From the NCBI RefSeq assembly GCF_029395435.1, contig NZ_CP113915.1, forward strand, positions 372,001 through 436,000: DNA of 64,000 bases, in the 5' to 3' direction. Shown in pieces: positions 1 through 8,822 of this stretch (position 1 is the first letter of the stretch; each line of letters opens with the position of its first letter). The position numbers and the translations under genes are program-made. The stretch is from Bifidobacterium sp. ESL0790. GTDB lineage: Bacteria > Actinomycetota > Actinomycetes > Actinomycetales > Bifidobacteriaceae. The notes under the pieces are model-generated. The model worked only from the letters and a program-made list of their open reading frames with translations. It had not been told where the DNA came from and did no database searches.

Positions 1-61
1 CGGCCAACCGCGGAATCCGCACAGACGTGACTTTTACTGACAAATCCCATAAGGAGAACAC

Positions 62-673
62 ATGACCGACCTGATTACCACGCTGGAAGCGCGCCATTCC
101 CAATACGTGCTGCAGGGCACCTCCCAGATTTCCGACGACGAGCTCGTCGATCTGATCAACCGCGTCACTGTCGCCGTGCCGAGCGCCTTCAACATCCAGT
201 CCCAGCGCGTGGCCGTCATCTTCGGCGACGAGCACAAGAAGCTGTGGAACGGCATCGTCAAGGACGCCCTGCACAAGGTGGCCGCCAGCGAGGAGGCGTT
301 CGCCAAGACCTCCGCCAAGATCGACACCTTCGCCGCCGCGCACGGCACCATCCTCTTCTTCGACGACATGGCCGGCACCCAGCAGCTTTCCCAGCAGTTC
401 CCGCTTTACGCCGACACCTTCCCGATCTACGCCGAGCAGTCGCTGGGCATGCTGCAGATGGCCATGTGGGCCGCGCTTTCCGAGCGTGGGCTGGGCGCCT
501 CGCTGCAGCACTACAACCCGCTGATCGACGACGCGGTGCGCAAGGAGTTCAAGCTCTCCCCGAACTGGAGGCTCAGCGCCCAGATGCCCTTCGGCGATTT
601 CGACATCGAGCACCCCACCGGCACGCTCGAGCGCATGGCCGCCACCGACCGTGTGAAGGTCTTCGGCCGCTGA
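62..673 (+). CDS. nitroreductase family protein (Frm2/HBN1-like)
   Basis: 203 residues, the usual length of the small FMN-dependent nitroreductases of the fatty-acid-repression-mutant type. The N-terminal segment with RHSQY and PSAFNIQSQR matches the FMN-binding start of the family. A middle FFDD segment and the PNWRLSAQMPFG motif near residues 180-190 are typical of this subgroup. Family knowledge: such proteins reduce nitro-aromatics or quinones with NAD(P)H in the cytosol; the physiological substrate here is unknown. An AAGGAG ribosome site lies 5 bases before the ATG. Transcription ends at the strong hairpin that follows. Confidence 0.85.
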   Translation: MTDLITTLEARHSQYVLQGTSQISDDELVDLINRVTVAVPSAFNIQSQRVAVIFGDEHKKLWNGIVKDALHKVAASEEAFAKTSAKIDTFAAAHGTILFFDDMAGTQQLSQQFPLYADTFPIYAEQSLGMLQMAMWAALSERGLGASLQHYNPLIDDAVRKEFKLSPNWRLSAQMPFGDFDIEHPTGTLERMAATDRVKVFGR

Positions 674-760
674 ACGGCCGCTGAGGGCACGCCCGCTTAG
701 GCGGAGATACATGCGTGCCCGGGCCGCTTGGACGATACGAAACACGGCCCGAATCTACTG

Positions 761-820
761 CAAATAAACGAGGCTCCGACAGGTTGATCCAACCGTTCGG
801 AGCCTCGTTTATGTTATTTG
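761..820. terminator. bidirectional intrinsic terminator
   Basis: An inverted repeat whose arms contain AAACGAGGCTCCGA and TCGGAGCCTCGTTT, flanked by AT-rich sequence on both sides. It sits between the nitroreductase gene and the convergent AAA ATPase gene, so it probably stops transcription from both. Confidence 0.8.
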
Positions 821-866
821 CGGATTGTTATTCGCCCCTGTTCTTTAGCGCGTTCGTGTCGCGCGC

Positions 867-2189
867 CTACCGCAAAAGCCAATCCAGCGCATTCACGATG
901 GTGATGCCCTCGGGTGTGGTGCCGGCGGAATAGGAATCCAGCGTGATCACGATTCTTGGGAACGCGTCGGTGAGCTTAAGCAGCGGTGCGAGCTCGCGTT
1001 GGCTGGTCGTCTCCTCAAGCATGCTGGCGGTCACCTGGATATACATTTTTTTGGACGCGGCCATATCGTTCTTGGTGGCGATGAAATCGATTTCCGTGTT
1101 GTCGCCAGTGCCTATCGAAACGCTATAGCCCCGCCGCCGCAATTCCATATACACCACGCATTCCAGCCGCGCGCCCAAGTCGCGGCTCGAAAAATCAGCG
1201 GTCAGGTTTCTGAACCCGACATCCACGGGGTAGAACTTGCTCAACGGACGCAGCATGGCCTTGCCCTGGATGTCCGTCTGCTCGGCACGGTAGACGAGAA
1301 AAGCCTTCTCCAGGCCTTCCACGTAGCTGTTAAGTGAGGTGGTGCTGATGCTCTCGCCCGCGCTTTTGAGGGTATTGACAACTTTTCTGGTGGAGAAGAG
1401 TGAACCGGAGGTGGCGAAGAGGAATCGGCTGACCTTCTCGAGCACTCCCAGGTTGCGTATGTTGTTGTGTTGCGCGACGTCCTTGAACACAATTGAGTCG
1501 TAGATGGATTGCAGCTCGGTGCCGACGGTCGTGGTGGTTCTCGTTTTCAGGGCGAAGAGGCCGGGCATGCCGCCGAAGCGCAGGAATTCGTTGAACAGAC
1601 GTTCGGTTGTGGTGCTTCGGGCAACCGAGTCATTGGAGTCTGTGGAATCCATGGAATCCAAGGAGGTCGAAGCCGTTTTCAGGTTTGGTTCGTCGGCTTT
1701 CGAGAACGCGCAATATTCCTTGAAGGAAAGCGGATAAACGGGAATCTCCACATACCTTCCCGTCAGGTAGGTGGCAAGATCGCTGGAGAGCAGGTTGGCG
1801 TTCGAGCCGGTGATATACACGTCGGTGTTGTCGCGCGTGTGCAGTCGACGCACGATTTTCTCCCACCCGTCGATGTCCTGGATCTCATCGAGCATCACCG
1901 TCATCGGGTAGTCGCCGCTCGCATTGTCCATCGCCTTTTTGAGGTCGTCGTAGAGCGCCGCCGCGTCGTAATCAATCGGGGTGTCGAAGCTGTCGAAACG
2001 ACGATAGAAGAGGTTGCTTTCCGGCACGCCCTTGGCTCGCAGGGAATCCGAAAACATCTGCAGCACCGTGGATTTCCCACATCGCCTGACCCCGATGAGG
2101 ACCTTGATGGCCGGGGTGTTGCGGAACTCCTCAAGCTTCTTGAGCAGGTCGGGGCGCGCCACGTAGTGCTGTGCCTTGGAAACGGTCAT
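867..2189 (-). CDS. AAA family ATPase with DUF4143 domain
   Basis: 440 residues. A Walker A loop GVRRCGKST lies at residues 33-41 and a Walker B motif VMLDEIQ at 98-104. The C-terminal half (PVDVGFRN, then LECVVYMELRRRGY and EIDFIA) is the DUF4143 nuclease-like fold common to this family. Its cellular role is not established; homologues are abundant accessory genes and many are suspected to act on DNA or in conflict systems. Residues about 166-199 form a Ser/Asp/Thr-rich insertion whose DNA carries a short tandem duplication (GGAATCCA twice near 1650). The GAGAGG upstream of the ATG supports this start. Three phased palindromes lie upstream. Confidence 0.85.
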   Translation of the reverse strand: MTVSKAQHYVARPDLLKKLEEFRNTPAIKVLIGVRRCGKSTVLQMFSDSLRAKGVPESNLFYRRFDSFDTPIDYDAAALYDDLKKAMDNASGDYPMTVMLDEIQDIDGWEKIVRRLHTRDNTDVYITGSNANLLSSDLATYLTGRYVEIPVYPLSFKEYCAFSKADEPNLKTASTSLDSMDSTDSNDSVARSTTTERLFNEFLRFGGMPGLFALKTRTTTTVGTELQSIYDSIVFKDVAQHNNIRNLGVLEKVSRFLFATSGSLFSTRKVVNTLKSAGESISTTSLNSYVEGLEKAFLVYRAEQTDIQGKAMLRPLSKFYPVDVGFRNLTADFSSRDLGARLECVVYMELRRRGYSVSIGTGDNTEIDFIATKNDMAASKKMYIQVTASMLEETTSQRELAPLLKLTDAFPRIVITLDSYSAGTTPEGITIVNALDWLLR

Positions 2190-2221
2190 ATCGGTTACCT
2201 CTCGACGCTTGGCTTCAGAAG

Positions 2222-2327
2222 ATTATGTTATTTATAAATAACATAATACCCCTAAATCAGCATTTATGTTATTTATAAATAACATTCTGGGTTGAATTGG
2301 GGGCTTACGTTATTTATAAATAACGTT
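2222..2327. promoter_or_regulatory. array of three identical palindromes, 41-bp period
   Basis: The 16-bp perfect palindrome GTTATTTATAAATAAC occurs at 2227-2242, 2268-2283 and 2309-2324. The dyad centres are exactly 41 bp apart, about four helical turns, so all sites face the same side of the DNA. Flanking bases extend the symmetry to 20-26 bp. The array lies 38-138 bp upstream of the AAA ATPase start. Operator sites for a repressor, or a nucleoprotein assembly site, are the likeliest readings. Confidence 0.75.
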
Positions 2328-2407
2328 TTCGGGTGGATTTGGCCGTGATAGTTAGGATTCGCTGGGTGTGAGTGGCTCGATGAGAGTGACGTGTGCTACT
2401 CGGCCAC

Positions 2408-3343
2408 TCAGCGCGGATGGGGGCCGGAGACCTCCCAGCCCAACGACATCAGGGTCTTGCGGTCGGTCTTGTCGAGCGCCTTGCAATCGAGCTTGGCGAT
2501 GAGGTCGGGGCGCAGGCGGCTGGTGTGGGCCAGCGCCTCGTCGCGGCGGAACCGGTCGACCTTGCCGTGGTCGCCGCTGGTGAGCACCTCGGGCACCGCC
2601 ATGCCGCGCCACACCGCCGGTTTGGTGTATTGGTGGTGCTCCAGCAGCGCGTTCGCGCCCGTATAGGATTCCTCCACGATGGAGTCGGGGTTGCCCATGA
2701 AGCCGGGGATAAGGCGCGTGATGGCCTCGAGTATCACCGAGACGGCCACCTCGCCGCCGTTGAGCACGTAGTCGCCGATCGAGTATTCGCGCACATCCAC
2801 GCCCTGGGCGCGGTAATAGCGCGGCACGCGGGCGTCATAGCCCTCGTAGCGGCCGCATCCGAAGAGCAGATGGTCCGCTTGTGAGAGTTCAGTGGCGTCA
2901 CGCTGGGTGAACAGCGGCGCGGAAGGGTTGGGGAAAATCAATACAGGTTTCGGCGAAGGCTCAGAACCAGCGTCAAGTGGGTTGTCGGTTTCATTGGCAC
3001 CCTGAGTTTCCGATTCTGGTTCTGGCTTTGGTGCCAGCGAGTGCCTCCGCATATTCGAATCATCATCGCTCGCGTCTGTCTCGACGCCCTCGACCTCATC
3101 GATTTCCTGCGGTTGAAGCCCAAGCAGATCGTCGAGGCATTCGGCCCAGACCTCGGGCTTCATCACCATGCCGGCCCCGCCGCCCACGGGCGTGTCGTCG
3201 ACGGAATGGTGCACGTCGTGGGTCCAGTCGCGCAGGTCGTGGGCGCGCATGTCGAGCAGCCCGTGCTCGATGGCTTTGCCGAAGAGGCCGACGTTGAGCG
3301 CTTGGAAATATTCGGGGAAAACGGAGATGATGTCGATTCTCAT
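2408..3343 (-). CDS. trmD: tRNA (guanine-N1-)-methyltransferase
   Basis: TrmD methylates G37 of tRNAs reading CNN codons with S-adenosylmethionine and so prevents frameshifting. The N-terminus MRIDIISVFPEYF, the loop GCGRYEGYDARV at about 162-173 and YSIGDYVLNGGEVAV are SPOUT-fold TrmD signatures that build the cofactor trefoil knot. At 311 residues it is longer than the usual 230-270, because residues about 79-131 are an acidic, Pro/Ser-rich insertion just before the knot. It is the last gene of the rpsP-khpA-rimM-trmD block and is separated from rimM by 136 bp holding two hairpins. Confidence 0.96.
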   Translation of the reverse strand: MRIDIISVFPEYFQALNVGLFGKAIEHGLLDMRAHDLRDWTHDVHHSVDDTPVGGGAGMVMKPEVWAECLDDLLGLQPQEIDEVEGVETDASDDDSNMRRHSLAPKPEPESETQGANETDNPLDAGSEPSPKPVLIFPNPSAPLFTQRDATELSQADHLLFGCGRYEGYDARVPRYYRAQGVDVREYSIGDYVLNGGEVAVSVILEAITRLIPGFMGNPDSIVEESYTGANALLEHHQYTKPAVWRGMAVPEVLTSGDHGKVDRFRRDEALAHTSRLRPDLIAKLDCKALDKTDRKTLMSLGWEVSGPHPR

Positions 3344-3367
3344 GGTTCTATCGTAAGTGGTGGTCGT

Positions 3368-3470
3368 GCACTTTTCGACGTCCTCAAAAAGTGCTGTTTT
3401 GGAATGGTCTTTTTTATAAGCGTGAATACCTTGAATCCGAGCGTTCGTCGGTCTTGTGGAGCGCTCGGAT
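3368..3470. other. two hairpins in the rimM-trmD gap
   Basis: GCACTTTT (3368-3375) pairs with AAAAAGTGC (3386-3394). ATCCGAGCG (3435-3443) pairs with CGCTCGGAT (3462-3470). They fill the gap between rimM and trmD and could attenuate or process the mRNA before trmD. Neither is followed by a clear T-run on the minus strand, so full termination is uncertain. Confidence 0.55.
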
Positions 3471-3479
3471 GAGGATACT

Positions 3480-4199
3480 TTATACCCCGGGAATCAGGCC
3501 TCCGGGAGGGTCGAGTGTGAGGTAGCGGCCGTCCAGATCGATGTCGGGCACCAGCTCGTCGACGAAAGGCACCAGCGCCGTCTTGATGACGTTCGCGCCC
3601 TCGCCTTGTTTGGGGTCTTTTTTATTGCCGGTATCGCTCGCCGTGGCGGACCCGAACGCCGACGATGCCGCATCGTCCGCAGGCGCGTACGACCCGTCCT
3701 TGCGTTCGATGACGGGCGTGGCCAGGCGAATCTTCAGCAGTGACTGGGCCCCGCTGTCGATCACGTCCACGACCTTGCCGACGGCTTTCCCGGCCATCGC
3801 CTCGCTGGCCCCACGCGTCGGCTGCTCGACCAGGCGCGCCCTGAGGCCAATCAGGTCCTTGGGGTACCAGGCGTCTTCCTCCGCCATCTCGTCGCGGTCG
3901 TCGGCCTCGGCGTAAAGCTCGGTGCCATTGAGCGCCTCGGCGGCCTCGCGGCTCCCGACGCCCTGCAGATGGAGAATCCAGCGGTCCTTGAACGTGCGTG
4001 AATGCGTCACGGTGTATGTGGCGGAACCGTCTTTGGAATAGAGAACCGAACCCGGAGCGAAACGACGCTCGGGCTCGTCGGTGAACGTGCGTATGGTGAC
4101 CTCGCCCTTGAGCCCCTGCGCGCGTCCGATACGGCAGACCCTCAACAGTTCGAGCTGCTGAGGGTCTGAACGCTGCTGTGAGCCAACCTCACCGTTCAC
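3480..4199 (-). CDS. rimM: ribosome maturation factor RimM
   Basis: RimM assists 30S head assembly and binds ribosomal protein S19. The N-terminal RimM barrel is seen in VCRIGRAQGLKGEVTIRTFT (residues 21-40). The C-terminal PRC barrel includes GKVVDVIDSGAQSLL and ends in FVDELVPDIDL with YLTLDPPGGL. The length of 239 exceeds the usual 165-200 because of a Ala/Ser/Asp-rich insertion at about 166-203 inside the PRC barrel. The start overlaps the stop of the KH-domain gene, so translation is probably coupled. Confidence 0.95.
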   Translation of the reverse strand: MNGEVGSQQRSDPQQLELLRVCRIGRAQGLKGEVTIRTFTDEPERRFAPGSVLYSKDGSATYTVTHSRTFKDRWILHLQGVGSREAAEALNGTELYAEADDRDEMAEEDAWYPKDLIGLRARLVEQPTRGASEAMAGKAVGKVVDVIDSGAQSLLKIRLATPVIERKDGSYAPADDAASSAFGSATASDTGNKKDPKQGEGANVIKTALVPFVDELVPDIDLDGRYLTLDPPGGLIPGV

Positions 4200-4429
4200 T
4201 TGCGGACATCCATGATGTCGACGCGGACCTTGTGGTCGGCCAGGGCCTGCACCACGGTGCGGATCGCGTTGGCGGTGCGGCCGGAGCGGCCAATCACACG
4301 CCCGATGTCCTCGGGGTTGACGCGCACCCGCAGCAGTTCGCCACGGGCGTTCTCGTGAGATTTCACCGAAACGTCATCGGGGAAATCGACGATGTTGGAG
4401 ATGAGATGTTCCACAGCTTGCGCGAGCAT
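4196..4429 (-). CDS. khpA: KH-domain RNA-binding protein KhpA
   Basis: 77 residues forming one KH domain, with the GxxG RNA-binding loop seen as VIGRSGRTANAIR. Members of this family (formerly YlqC) bind RNA and, in several Gram-positives, act with KhpB in cell-division control. The position between rpsP and rimM is the standard one. The stop codon overlaps the rimM start, and the gene begins 2 bases after the rpsP stop. Confidence 0.93.
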   Translation of the reverse strand: MLAQAVEHLISNIVDFPDDVSVKSHENARGELLRVRVNPEDIGRVIGRSGRTANAIRTVVQALADHKVRVDIMDVRK

Positions 4430-4431
4430 GA

Positions 4432-4929
4432 TTACTCAGCTTTCTCGGTTTCGGCGGTCTCGGCATCTTCGGCCTTCGCTTCCTCGGCGCCGGCCTCGTC
4501 AGCCTTGGCCTCGTCAGCGGCGGCGGCCTCAGCGGCCTTCTCGGCCTCGGCCTTGGCCTTGGCTTCGGACTGCTTGGCCTTGCGCTTCTGGGCGTCGGCC
4601 TCAACGGCCTCGACGCGGGCGGCGGCGTCAGGACCGTCTTCGGCGGTCTTGAGCGTGCCTTCGGCGCCAGGCAGACCCTTGAACTTCTGCCAGTCGCCGG
4701 TGATCTCGAGGAGCTTGCGGACCGGGTCGCTCGGCTGTGCGCCGACGCCCAGCCAGTACTGCACGCGCTCGGAATCGATCTTGATCATTGAAGGCTGCTG
4801 GTTCGGATCGTACAGGCCGACCTCTTCGATCGACTTGCCGTCGCGCTTCTTGCGCGAGTCCATCACGACCACACGGTAAAAGGCGTAGAACTTCTTACCC
4901 ATGCGCTTCAAACGAATCTTGGTAGCCAT
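4432..4929 (-). CDS. rpsP: 30S ribosomal protein S16
   Basis: The start at 4929 is chosen because the protein begins [19 protein letters not shown], the canonical S16 N-terminus, and an AAGGAG site lies 6 bases upstream; an in-frame upstream ATG at 4983 lacks this support. The S16 core is about the first 85 residues ([33 protein letters not shown]). The remaining 80 residues are an Ala/Glu/Lys-rich, probably helical or disordered tail typical of actinobacterial S16 but long here. First gene of the rpsP-khpA-rimM-trmD block. Confidence 0.96.
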   Translation of the reverse strand: MATKIRLKRMGKKFYAFYRVVVMDSRKKRDGKSIEEVGLYDPNQQPSMIKIDSERVQYWLGVGAQPSDPVRKLLEITGDWQKFKGLPGAEGTLKTAEDGPDAAARVEAVEADAQKRKAKQSEAKAKAEAEKAAEAAAADEAKADEAGAEEAKAEDAETAETEKAE

Positions 4930-5206
4930 TGTGGCTCTCCTTGTTACTTGAGTTGCCGGCCTCCACCCGTGTGTGGGGCACACGAACGTCGGTCTGCGCG
5001 TTCCTCATGGCCTACGGGTTTGAGAGGGCCCCGCACCCATGAATAACTTTTCAACTATAGCGCGTCGGCTGGATAGGGCTGGTATGGCGTTTGAAGGGAG
5101 TGAACGGCCTCAAGAAAAGCGCTCCAAACGCGCGACTTTGTCTGCGTGATCTTTGATTTGCGGGTCCCGCGCGACCTCCGTCAGCATGGCGTCTGTGCCC
5201 GCGCTT

Positions 5207-6364
5207 TTACCGATCCTCGAATATCGCGTGCTCGAACTGCGCGTCGATGTGGTGCTTGATAAGCATGACCTTCTGGCCCTTGAGCCGGTGGTTGTTGTCG
5301 TCGCCGAGCAGGGCCACCCCATGGTGCGGGCCGAGCGGGAACAGCGTACCGAACGGCTTGAAATCAAGGTTGACGGGCTCGGTGCCGTTGATGCGGGCGA
5401 TGATGTTCTTGGCGGCGACCTCGCCCTCGGCGATGGCGATCTGCGCGCTGGCCGGGTAGAGGTGGCCGGTCTCCGGGTTGGGGATCGCGGAGACGTCGCC
5501 GATCACGAACTCCTCGGGATGCTGGTAGACGGATGTGTCGTCCTCGACGACCACCCTGTTGCGCTTCTGGTCGTAGCCCGAATCCTTGATGACGTGGCTG
5601 CCCGACACCCCGCCGGTCCAGACGAGCGTGCTGCCGCGGAACGAGGCCTTGTCGGTGACCACAAGCCCCGGGGCCATCTCGACGACGCGGTTGTTGTTGT
5701 GGAAGGCGACGCCTTGGTTCTCGAGGTATTTGACCACCCAACGCACCAGCTGGGCGTCGAAGTCCGGCAGGATGACCGGCTCGGGGTTGATGCAGTCGAC
5801 ATGCACCTTCTTGGCCGGGAAGTCGAAGCGCTTGGAGAGCGCGGGCAGCTGGCCCAAGAGTTCGGCGATGAAGACGACGCCGGTGAAGCCCGCCCCGCAC
5901 ACCACGAAACTCAGGTCGTCGGGGTTGCCGCTGAAACGATAGTTGCCCAGGGCCCGCTCGATATGCTTTCGGGCCTGGCGAGCGGTTTGGATGTCGACGC
6001 AGGTCAGCGCGTTCTCCTTGACGCCGGGGATGCCGAAGGTCTCGGCCTCGAAGCCCAGCGCGTTGACCAGGTAGTCGTAATGTCTCGGCGGAACGTTGGC
6101 GAAATGGACGGTCTGGGCCTCCTGGTCGACCCGCACCACCTCGTCGATGATCAGATGCACCCTCGGGCTGACGACCTCCTGCAGGGCGAAGGAGATCTCC
6201 TTGGCGTCCTTGGTGCCGCAGGCGACTTGATGCAGCAAAGCGGCGTGATAGTGGTACGGGTACTTGTTGACCAGGGTGATGCGCGCGTCTAGATTGGCGT
6301 GCGCCAACACCTTGGCCGCCCGCAGCCCGGCATAGCCCGCGCCGAGGATAAGGATCTGTTTCAT
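5207..6364 (-). CDS. type II NADH dehydrogenase / FAD-dependent pyridine nucleotide oxidoreductase
   Basis: 385 residues with two Rossmann dinucleotide folds: GAGYAGLRAAK near the N-terminus for FAD and VVCGAGFTGVVFIAEL at about 155-170 for NAD(P)H. The segment VIGDVSAIPNPETG at about 285 is the GD motif that contacts flavin. The closest match is the Ndh-2 group, single-subunit enzymes that oxidise NADH at the membrane without pumping protons. In an organism without a respiratory chain the likely role is NADH or oxygen disposal; a coenzyme A-disulfide reductase-like role cannot be excluded. Confidence 0.85.
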   Translation of the reverse strand: MKQILILGAGYAGLRAAKVLAHANLDARITLVNKYPYHYHAALLHQVACGTKDAKEISFALQEVVSPRVHLIIDEVVRVDQEAQTVHFANVPPRHYDYLVNALGFEAETFGIPGVKENALTCVDIQTARQARKHIERALGNYRFSGNPDDLSFVVCGAGFTGVVFIAELLGQLPALSKRFDFPAKKVHVDCINPEPVILPDFDAQLVRWVVKYLENQGVAFHNNNRVVEMAPGLVVTDKASFRGSTLVWTGGVSGSHVIKDSGYDQKRNRVVVEDDTSVYQHPEEFVIGDVSAIPNPETGHLYPASAQIAIAEGEVAAKNIIARINGTEPVNLDFKPFGTLFPLGPHHGVALLGDDNNHRLKGQKVMLIKHHIDAQFEHAIFEDR

Positions 6365-6645
6365 CGCCTGTGCTCTTTCACTGGGACACGAAAACTTGGA
6401 TGTGCATCTTTGTTTTTCGTTCGTTATTCCAGTATAAAACTATCGTTGCACTAAACTCGCTACGATGTAAAAGTTATTGGGCATCAAACGATTTAGAATA
6501 TTTTTGTCTTGATAATTAGACAAAGGGTTATGCAAGCGTCAATTAAAATGACTCCGCTTAGGGCGAAATATGGTTGATGGGTTTTAGATCGCGAGCGTTT
6601 GGCCGTGCCCGGACCGAGGCTTGGTGAATTCCGGTCGTGGCAGCG
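6365..6645. other. AT-rich intergenic region
   Basis: No gene is apparent. The stretch around 6420-6560 is clearly more AT-rich than the neighbouring genes and lies upstream of the NADH dehydrogenase, so it probably holds that gene's promoter. No repeat or confident -35/-10 pair was identified. Confidence 0.5.
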
Positions 6646-6679
6646 AAAAGGGCCACGGGCGCGAACCCGTGACCCTTTT
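6646..6679 (-). terminator. intrinsic terminator of the small antitoxin-like gene
   Basis: On the minus strand AAAAGGGTCACGGG pairs with CCCGTGGCCCTTTT around a short loop (one G-U pair). It lies about 40 bp downstream of the stop at 6718. Confidence 0.8.
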
Positions 6680-6717
6680 GAAAAGTCTTTATTGAAGCTC
6701 TAGGCGAGCAACCCGCA

Positions 6718-6951
6718 CTAGGCGCAGGCGGAGGACGTCTCGAAGCTCGCGAGGATCTTGTCGAACTCCTCGTTGACCTCCTGCAAGGTGACCTCCTGCT
6801 CCACCCCTTCGCTGGCGGCGTCGAGCAATTTCTGCGTCGCCCAGTCCTTGACGGGCATCTCCTCGAGGGCCGCGGCCCGTTTCACGAGGGTGAGCTGAGT
6901 GTGGGTGAGAGGAATGGTGAATTGAATGTCTGCATTTTGTGTTTCGTTCAT
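6718..6951 (-). CDS. small antitoxin-like protein (ribbon-helix-helix type, orphan)
   Basis: 77 residues. The start MNETQNAD is preferred over an ATG 8 codons upstream because AAGAAGGA sits just before it. The segment FTIPLTHTQLTLVKRAAA resembles the strand and first helix of DUF1778-like antitoxins, and the acidic C-terminal half would be the toxin-binding part. No toxin gene is adjacent on either side, so it is either an orphan antitoxin or a small transcription factor. Function is inferred from pattern only. Confidence 0.6.
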   Translation of the reverse strand: MNETQNADIQFTIPLTHTQLTLVKRAAALEEMPVKDWATQKLLDAASEGVEQEVTLQEVNEEFDKILASFETSSACA

Positions 6952-7448
6952 AATTTCCTTCTTTGCATTCGACATTGAATCCGTACTTTTAGTATCGTTT
7001 CAAGCCGTCTACATGGCAACCAACAGGACACAATATGGACATCGCGAGAGCTTGTCAATATCAGGGCTTGTTTTGTCTATTTTCTTCATGGAGAGCGAAC
7101 GGTTTTGCGGCCTGTGAAAGGTGGTCGCGCGTGGTGACAGGACAGGCCTGGCGGAGTGTTTTGGGCGGGTGTGTTGGCGCTCGGAATTGTTGATGGATGG
7201 GGCCGGGTCTGTCTAATTACTGAAGTGCCGCGAGATGGGCGCAGGTCGGCATAGACCGGTGCGGAACGCCAAGTGAAGGAACGATGAAAACGTGGATATC
7301 GGGTGTGGGCTTCGCCGATGCCACGAATCTTTACATTTGATGACGCACAGTGGAATTTATCAAACAATGTCGATTTGGTCGTTGCCGGGTGACGTGCCTC
7401 ATGCTCGGCTGGCGAGGCCCGACGATGGGCAGTGAGGGGAGTCGCCCG
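6952..7448. other. 497-bp intergenic region
   Basis: A divergent region between the antitoxin-like gene (minus) and the first of three membrane-protein genes (plus). In-frame ATGs at 7350 and 7425 precede the chosen start at 7449 but lack a ribosome site. A long minus-strand reading frame across 7086-8132 has no protein-like character and was rejected. No repeat was seen. Confidence 0.5.
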
Positions 7449-8228
7449 ATGGATGAGCGCTATGGCCGCCAAGCGACGGGTGCTGGCTATCCGTCGGCGG
7501 GTCAGCCAGCCCCGCAAGGCGCGTATGGGCCCGACGGCGCCGCGCATACCGAGAATCGTCCAGGTGACGGTGTGGCCCTTCGCGGCTGGAAGCCACGGAG
7601 CTTGAAGGAAGCTCTTGAGCTCGTCGCCACAGCTTGCGTGCTCGTCGCTCTTTGCCTGTTCGCGTTTGGTCATTTCTTCCCGGTTCTTCTGTTGGCGCAT
7701 GCCTGCCTGAATTTGGGGATCATCGCCTTCAACCTGTGCGGCGTGGCGGTTGTTTTGGTGGTTGTCGCCTTCGTTGTGGCCAGCGTGGCGCCGCAAAAGA
7801 ACGCAAAACCGTTCTCTCGATTGCCCCACTGGGGCCGAGTGATCGCGTGGATATTGGTGTGGGCGATGGGCGCGGTGTGGTTGCTCGGGTCGCTCTTCGC
7901 GGTTCGGGTTCCCCGCTATCAGATTCTCGATTCCGCCGACGGGCCGGGCTGCCGTGTGGTGGTCGCCTATACGGGAGTCGCCGATGAGGACATCATGCAT
8001 GGCAGCACCTATGGCTATCGCGCATATGTGGGTGAGCCGGGGTCGGTGCTTCTGCGCGACACCCATATCCGTTGGTCGGGTTTCAAGGCGCGGGACACGT
8101 TTCGAATCGTCTGGCGCGACGGGGAAAGCCATATCAAGTCGCCTGATGACTCGATGCTGACCGAGACTTCGACTTTCGAGAACAACAAGGATTATCGCCC
8201 GCCGGCCATCACCTGCGACGCGACGTAA
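7449..8228 (+). CDS. membrane protein of unknown function (paralogue of 8823-9632)
   Basis: 259 residues from the ATG at 7449, chosen because GAGGGGAG lies 7 bases upstream. The N-terminal 45 residues are polar. Three hydrophobic segments follow (around ATACVLVALCLFAFG, LCGVAVVLVVVAFVVASVA and VIAWILVWAMGAVWLLGS). The C-terminal 100 residues, starting near GCRVVVAYTGVADED, form a polar domain predicted to lie outside the membrane. The third gene of the cluster has the same plan, with GCHAVVTRSGWADE and a final WRDG/WKDG segment in matching places. No known family was recognised. Confidence 0.75.
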   Translation: MDERYGRQATGAGYPSAGQPAPQGAYGPDGAAHTENRPGDGVALRGWKPRSLKEALELVATACVLVALCLFAFGHFFPVLLLAHACLNLGIIAFNLCGVAVVLVVVAFVVASVAPQKNAKPFSRLPHWGRVIAWILVWAMGAVWLLGSLFAVRVPRYQILDSADGPGCRVVVAYTGVADEDIMHGSTYGYRAYVGEPGSVLLRDTHIRWSGFKARDTFRIVWRDGESHIKSPDDSMLTETSTFENNKDYRPPAITCDAT

Positions 8229-8326
8229 AGTGACGGCTTTGTCTTGTGTGAGGCTGAATTGAGTAGTTGGGTCGGTTGGAATGGTTGGTTGGCTTCGTGT
8301 CGGTCAATGAAAGGAGGTTCATCGCA

Positions 8327-8770
8327 ATGACCATGGGAAATCAGACGCCGGGCGCGGATATGGGCTATCTTCAGCGCGGCGACACCCAAGAGGAGATATG
8401 GCGACGCGACGGCTCGCCGAACCTCAGTGGCAGGCCGACGGCGCTTCAGTGGATCAGGTTCATTATGCCTTGGATGTGGGTGCTGAGTCTGGTGGCGACG
8501 ATCGTCTCCTGCCAGCTCAATGTTGCCTCCCCGCAGTTTTGGGCGGACACCGACGGTTGGGGCGTGCCGATCTGCGTGCCGCTTCTGATCTTGACCTTGG
8601 CGCTTGTGGCTCTTTCGGGTTTGCTGTGTTTCTCGACCCCCGCGTTGCATCTTGAGCAGGTGCCTATGTGGCCACGTGCCGGGGATTGGGGCAATAACAT
8701 CGCGTTGGCGCTCCTCTATATGCTTATCATCCTGTTTTTCATTGGCATTCCGGTATTGCTGAGTTCGTGA
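8327..8770 (+). CDS. small three-helix membrane protein, unknown function
   Basis: 147 residues from the ATG at 8327, supported by AAAGGAGG 8 bases upstream. Hydrophobic segments are WIRFIMPWMWVLSLVATIV, VPLLILTLALVALSGLLCF and NIALALLYMLIILFFIGIPV. It lacks the polar C-terminal domain of its two neighbours. It lies 98 bp after one and 52 bp before the other, all in one direction, so the three probably form a transcription unit. No family recognised. Confidence 0.7.
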   Translation: MTMGNQTPGADMGYLQRGDTQEEIWRRDGSPNLSGRPTALQWIRFIMPWMWVLSLVATIVSCQLNVASPQFWADTDGWGVPICVPLLILTLALVALSGLLCFSTPALHLEQVPMWPRAGDWGNNIALALLYMLIILFFIGIPVLLSS

Positions 8771-8822
8771 GACCGGTCGGTGACATTGCCGGGATGATTC
8801 AGGCAGCGAGGAGGACGAGAAA

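Noticed and set aside
7086..8132. 348-residue minus-strand frame
   Set aside because: Composition is Arg/His/Pro-rich without hydrophobic core or motifs; the plus-strand frame encodes a coherent membrane protein with a ribosome site.
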